Shown one piece after another: positions 59,654 through 64,000 of a DNA stretch of 64,000 nt; position 1 is the first letter of the stretch; each line of letters opens with the position of its first letter. The position numbers and the translations under genes were made by a program. Origin of the DNA: Annulohypoxylon bovei var. microspora (lineage: Eukaryota > Ascomycota > Sordariomycetes > Xylariales > Hypoxylaceae); contig MU405302.1 in assembly GCA_022836615.1 (NCBI GenBank), forward strand, positions 1 through 64,000, given 5' to 3'. A model generated the notes under the pieces. The model searched no databases and was not told where the DNA came from. It worked only from the letters and a program-made list of their open reading frames with translations.

Positions 59654-61077
59654 ATGGCCTCAATAAACGACCTCGCGACCGCGGCAACCATCGCCTCGTC
59701 CGCCGTCGCCATGCAGTCTTCCCCGTCACAGGATCCCGCCGCTAAAGAAACCCCTCCCCCCCGCTCGCCCGGCTCCAGACCCGCCACCGCCAACGCCGTT
59801 CCAGCTGGTGCCGGCGTGGCTAAGGGCCTCGTGGTCGTCGCCGAGCGCGAGGACGGCGACTCCATCACCGTGGCCACCGGCGCGCCGCCCGTCCTCGCCG
59901 CCCCGCTGATCTCCCCCGATCCCGCGCACGCCCAGATCCCTGCTCCGCCGCCCGTCGAGGCGCTCAGCGAGGGTGAAGGGGATGCTGAGGCGGCTATCGA
60001 GGAGCTAAAGGGGGGCGCTGAGGAGCGGGGGGTTGAGGTGGGGGCCGAGGCGAGCGTGGGGGATGCGATGGACGGCGTGGAGAGGGGGGCTCCCGTGCGC
60101 GGCACGTTCGTCGTGTTCGAGGGCATGGACCGCGCGGGCAAGACGACGCAGGCGAAGCTGCTGCAGCAGAGGTGTGTGGAGAGCGGCCGGGAGGTGCGGT
60201 TTATGCGGTTTCCTGGTAAGTGCGAAGGGCGAAGTGCTTGCGTGATATGAGCATCCCGAATCCGTGAAGAATGGGATAGGTGGTGCGGCACGGGGAGGGA
60301 GATCTAAGCGTGCTTGGTGAACTGGGCTGACGGTTTGGACGCAGATCGGACGACGCCGATCGGACAGATGATCGACTCGTACCTTAAGGGCGAGACGGAG
60401 GTCGAGGACCACGTTATTCATCTGCTGTTTAGCGCGAACCGGTGGGAGGCCGTGTAAGTTTTCCCCTCTATCTTTTCTCCGTCGGGCGAGGGTGATCGGC
60501 CTGTTTCGGATGTTGCTAATCCTTTCGCAGCAAAAAAATCAAAGCCGAGCTCGAAGCCGGCCACACGATCATCTGCGACCGCTTCTACCACAGCGGCATC
60601 GTGTACAGCGCCGCCAAGAACATCAAATCGCTAAGCTTGTCCTGGGCCAAGGCTCCTGAGGTCGGGCTCCCGAGGCCGGACATGGTGCTATTCCTGGACC
60701 TAGACGAGGAGGTGGCGCGCGAGCGTGGCGGCTGGGGCGGCGAGGTGTACGAGAAGGGCGAGATGCAACGGCGCGTCAGGGACTTGTTCTGGGGCCTTAG
60801 TATGGGGGATCTCGGTAGCGCTGTTGGTAGTACTAACAGCACTACCAATAAGGTCCCGAGAAGAGGGGATGTGGAGAGACTTGGGAACGGGTCTGGCAGA
60901 GTAGGGGATAGTGGTAACGAGGAGGGCGAGTTTAGGCAAGAGGAAGAGGATATCCAGATCGTGGATGCGGATCTGGATGTTGAGAGCTTATCTGATAGGG
61001 TCTGGGAGCATGTGTTACCTAGGCTGGAGGCGGTAGAGAGGGGAGAGGTTGGTAGGACGGTTAGGACGGTGCGGTAA
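59654..61077 (+). CDS. CDC8: Thymidylate kinase (dTMP kinase) with long N-terminal extension
   Basis: Predicted 405-residue enzyme that phosphorylates dTMP to dTDP. Exons: 59654-60215, 60345-60453 and 60531-61077; phases agree. The kinase core starts near residue 148 with GTFVVFEGMDRAGKTTQ (P loop), then MRFPDRTTPIGQ across intron 1, LLFSANRWEAV across intron 2, and ICDRFYHSGIVYSAAKN (DRY-like catalytic block). The first 138 residues are Ala/Pro/Glu-rich, and Met139 at 60068 would give a more usual 267-residue enzyme. There is a further low-complexity insert between LFWGL and DIQIVDA. Standard fungal enzymes have about 210-220 residues. Confidence 0.92.
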
Positions 61078-61232
61078 CACTACTACGCCTCTTTTACAAC
61101 AGTCAAGCTCAACTGTAATTTTAAATCGTTGACGATTTACGCGGACTCTTCGTTCGGCAACAATAATTAACGCCACCCTCTACACTTATTAGTGTGATAC
61201 TATTTAATAAAATTTATCAATTCTTTCTAACA

Positions 61233-61401
61233 GGTCTTGTGGTCTAGTTGGTCATGTAAGTTGAAAACCCTTCCCCTAACTAAGTGGATCTTGTATTGTA
61301 AAACCCGAAAACTAATATCCTCCCCACAGGGCATCTGTCTAACATCACGAATATCGTGTGTGGAACACAGAAGGTCCCCAGTTCGAGCCTGGGCGAGATC
61401 A
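61233..61401 (+). tRNA. tRNA-Val(AAC) with two insertions
   Basis: Acceptor stem GGTCTTG (61233-61239) pairs with CGAGATC (61394-61400), with two G-U pairs and discriminator A at 61401. A box TGGTCTAGTTGG; T arm CCCAG-TTCGAGC-CTGGG. Anticodon stem TCTGT/ACAGA, loop CTAACA-C, anticodon AAC at 61341-61343. A 21-nt canonical-position intron follows A37 (61345-61365). A second insertion of 74 nt (61256-61329) sits between the D loop and the 3' strand of the D stem. Removing both restores a regular 74-nt tRNA ending at A73. A run of five T from about 61407 is the Pol III terminator. Confidence 0.85.
61256..61329 (+). other. Intron-like insertion in the D-arm of tRNA-Val
   Basis: Starts GTAAGT, ends CCCCACAG, and has branch-like CTAAC and ACTAAT words; the latter lies about 17 nt from the end. 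These are the consensus signals of a fungal spliceosomal intron. Its length is also typical for introns in this window (48-75 nt mostly). Excision gives GTCAT-GGCATCTG, the usual fungal tRNA-Val text. Confidence 0.7.
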
Positions 61402-63775
61402 GAATCTTTTTGGCGTCCTTAAGAAGGTCGAGACATATAATATTGGTATTCGGATCTCTGTACCACTGGAAGTGTATCTGCTATTAAACCTCCGTCAAAC
61501 CCGTAGCCTAGTTATCTCAACCACACCTATCGCACGAGTCTCTGCACTGGATAGCTGGGTGCCGGCTTCATTGAACGGCCGACGCCTCGATGCACACCTG
61601 CAAAGAATTCATTATTCAGGCGAGATGTTGTTGTAAAGCATGTGGCGATTTGTAATATAAAAATCGTGATGGAATCTCCTATTTGCTATCCACAACCCCC
61701 CACGCTTCTAATGGGGGTGTAGGACATCTTCCGTACGAGACCTCGTACATTGGGTGAGTGGGACGAGTGGCTACCCTGGCTTTTTTCCTGAGCCCGGTCT
61801 GGTCGCTGTGCTTTCTTCGCATAGCGAATATTCGTTCCACGCACTTATGGGAGAGTAAAAATCGAGCGATAGTATTTCCATCTCGCAGCCTTCGGGTTGC
61901 TAGGGTTTATTCGCGAATCTAGCAGATGGAGCGGGACGTTTTTGTTTAAGACCCGTCGCTGGATCATCAAACAGCCCTAGAAAGTGGCTAGCGGGATTTT
62001 ATGCAAGTAAAATTTAGCTACTCGATCGATCCAGTGATGGTTCGCTGTTTCTTCTCCAGGACGCAATGGTTGTCCTTTGGTTTTTTGCCGTAATCGCTTT
62101 GAGTCCATTAAACCGTGAGGCCACATGGCTTATTCCAAGTTTGGAATGATTGTACCGGGGTAGAACTCGTTTCACTGTATGGTCCTTTCTTTCGTGAGGG
62201 TTAGTTGGGATGACACGGCCCAACTTTCCCAAGTTCCAAACACGAAAGTCCATACAGTCGACGATAAACTTCAGGGCGAAACTGGAATCAAGATTGATTG
62301 ATTCAACAGTACTTAACTAATGAAGTTGTTGTCTGTTGCAACAAAACCTAATGTTTAATATTTGGTGTATGATGTGAATTGTTATTGGCGCAGTGATGCC
62401 TTCATAGCGTTAGTACCCGCGCTGGACGGTGATGGTCTCAATTTCCACACGTAAGTGTTCCATGATGCTTTAAACACCATGATATTGTTATGTGGGTTAA
62501 GTGATTATGTTGAAGGGTGTTCAATAGCCAACTGTGGATGTTGTGATAAGAAGCTGGGTTGAGAAGAATTTTGTGTAGGAAATTTAATCTAAACATTTGT
62601 AGTTAAATAGAAAAGGTTTAGGTACGCACCTACCTACCTATCGAATTAGGTTCTGGGGTGATGCTTCTTAAGCCTCGAAAAAGGGGGGCGTAATCGTCTT
62701 AGGAAACACCGATTAAAACATCCACGACCCCTTAAAAACATACATAAGAAACATAAAGTAACTACTATACTTTTCAGTAGAAAATGATGATATCATTAAA
62801 ATAACCTCTAGAAGTATAAGGCGAGTTTGACTTGTGACTTGTCTTATGTCTCTTATAAGGATTAATAAAGCGAAGTATAGCGGATGACTCATAACGACAA
62901 TTACCCGCCTGCTATAAGATATCTTCAAGGGACATGTTCTAATAGTCACATACACGTCCTAACTAGGCACTATGCGGAACCATTTCCCGGGTCTGTATGA
63001 GTGAATAAAAGACATACAAGACAAAGGTTTTCATTAAATGACCGCATATGATAGGTTATGTAGGATACAATATGAAATTCAGGGTTGGGATAAATGCATG
63101 TTAATGCCATATCAAGCGTTCAATGCTGCTTCTAGAGGGCAATAAACGGCAGTGCTAGGAATTACATCAGTTTCGTCCAGCCAAAGTACCTATGTTATTG
63201 AACTTAAGTAAGTACCTACATATACCTACCCACCTAAGTACAAATTGAAAGTGTTACATTCTAAGTTAGATATGACGCTGCTCTAAGTCGCAAACTATTG
63301 AACAGTCGGTTTGATGTTGTAGAAATCGGTTTGCTCTATAATTTTTAGGCCCTTGAAAGTAAGGGGATTAGGTTCAAAGATATCAAAGGAGGATGATATC
63401 AATCTAGAGAAATCGTAATTCAAATCTGTCATCAAGAAATTATTCAACTTCGTGGTGTCATTTGAGACCAAACTCTTCAAATCAACATTTCAATGCGCCT
63501 CTATCTTGTCTTCAAGCAATTATAGTAAGTAAGACTCCTTAATCAGCTGAAGTTAGTTCATCGTCAATTTTAACTCGCAAATAGAACAGCTTGTAGAGAT
63601 TTCATCCGATCTCCTCAAGATACCTAGGGCGCGAATTTTACAAATGATTCCATCGCGCAAAGCTGTCACCCACAGAAAACCAACGACAGTTTGATTCTTT
63701 TCAATCACAGACGACTCGCCACACAATCCTGTTTACAATATCCCACACTGCCAAACACGCGTGTTACCTAACAAG
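61402..63775. other. Gene-poor spacer
   Basis: About 2.4 kb. A minus-strand frame at 62,014-62,253 (79 codons) has no recognised domain. CCTACCTACC tracts occur at about 62,629-62,641 and 63,216-63,236. Otherwise nothing supportable. Confidence 0.5.
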
Positions 63776-64000
63776 ATGTGTGGGAAAATTCCAGCAGAGT
63801 CACAGAAGGAGCAGGACGAGATGCTCATCTTCGAGTTGTGCGAGATGGTCGCCTATATTCGCTACGAAGGAGAGATGACCAAGGCCTACCGCATACTTCA
63901 ACGTCGCAGACTTCGTCAATTTCACGCCGACTTGGCGACGGCGCAAGCCGGAATGCGGACGGGGAGCGGTCCTGGCACTTTGAAAATCCCGAGACACTGC
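63776..64000 (+). CDS. Partial hypothetical protein, runs off the window
   Basis: Open frame from ATG at 63776 to the last base, 75 codons, starting MCGKIPAESQKEQDEMLIFEL. It is charged and helical-looking (YIRYEGEMTKAYRILQRRRLRQ) with no signal peptide or membrane segment. No stop is reached. The family is not recognised and the 3' end is missing. Confidence 0.45.
   Translation, partial: MCGKIPAESQKEQDEMLIFELCEMVAYIRYEGEMTKAYRILQRRRLRQFHADLATAQAGMRTGSGPGTLKIPRHC

Noticed and set aside
62014..62253. 79-codon minus-strand frame
   Set aside because: No recognised family, motif or splice partner; length is within chance.
1..64000. CRISPR arrays, operons, bacterial promoters or phage
   Set aside because: The window is eukaryotic nuclear DNA; no array of spaced identical repeats was seen.

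Overview
The window is nuclear DNA of a filamentous ascomycete (Pezizomycotina, probably Sordariomycetes). The signs are short 48-75 nt GT-AG introns with CTAAC-type branch points, and families typical of these genomes: HET-domain, fungal rhodopsin-domain, FunK1-type kinase, BYS1, DUF2985 and allantoate-permease-like transporter genes. Spacers are peppered with CCTA/TAGG tetranucleotide tracts. I cannot name the genus from sequence alone. Exon coordinates were worked out by hand from reading frame, splice signals and family similarity.

Layout. 1-1030 is a G-rich minisatellite with a 12-bp unit, ending in a tRNA-like relic. 1031-4440 is an extremely AT-rich block that looks RIP-mutated and holds a diverged 250-bp direct repeat. 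5.9-15.3 kb carries an allantoate-type MFS transporter (-), a tannase/feruloyl esterase (+), a HET-domain protein (-), a DHA2 drug-efflux-type MFS transporter (+) and a small Cys-containing protein (-). 16.2-21 kb has an APH-fold kinase with an AN1-like zinc-finger N-terminus, then a wrecked FunK1-type kinase interrupted by a small inverted-repeat element, then a rhodopsin-domain gene (-). 21.5-26.8 kb has an O-methyltransferase with an apparent one-base frameshift and a second rhodopsin-domain gene. 28-34 kb has a BYS1-type secreted protein, a large sterol-glucosyltransferase-like enzyme (-) and a DUF2985 membrane protein. 35-43 kb has an ankyrin-like relic, a lipocalin-like protein, S-adenosylmethionine decarboxylase and the cytosolic Fe-S assembly ATPase CFD1. 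43-51 kb has an 844-residue protein with possible adaptor-ear motifs, a hAT-like MITE with a perfect 8-bp target duplication, a four-pass membrane protein and a decayed ankyrin gene. 53-61 kb is gene-poor, with a SnoaL-like protein, a KEN-box protein and thymidylate kinase. At 61,233-61,401 lies a tRNA-Val(AAC) gene. The window ends inside a gene starting at 63,776.

Conserved housekeeping genes (AdoMet decarboxylase, CFD1, thymidylate kinase, tRNA) sit in the second half. The first half is accessory and shows decay (RIP, frameshifts, element insertions). There is no PKS, NRPS or terpene synthase, so the methyltransferase, transporters and SnoaL protein are not a recognisable biosynthetic cluster. 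The strongest anomaly is the tRNA-Val gene. Besides a normal 21-nt intron after position 37, it has a 74-nt insertion in the D-arm with the look of a fungal spliceosomal intron; deleting it restores a standard tRNA.
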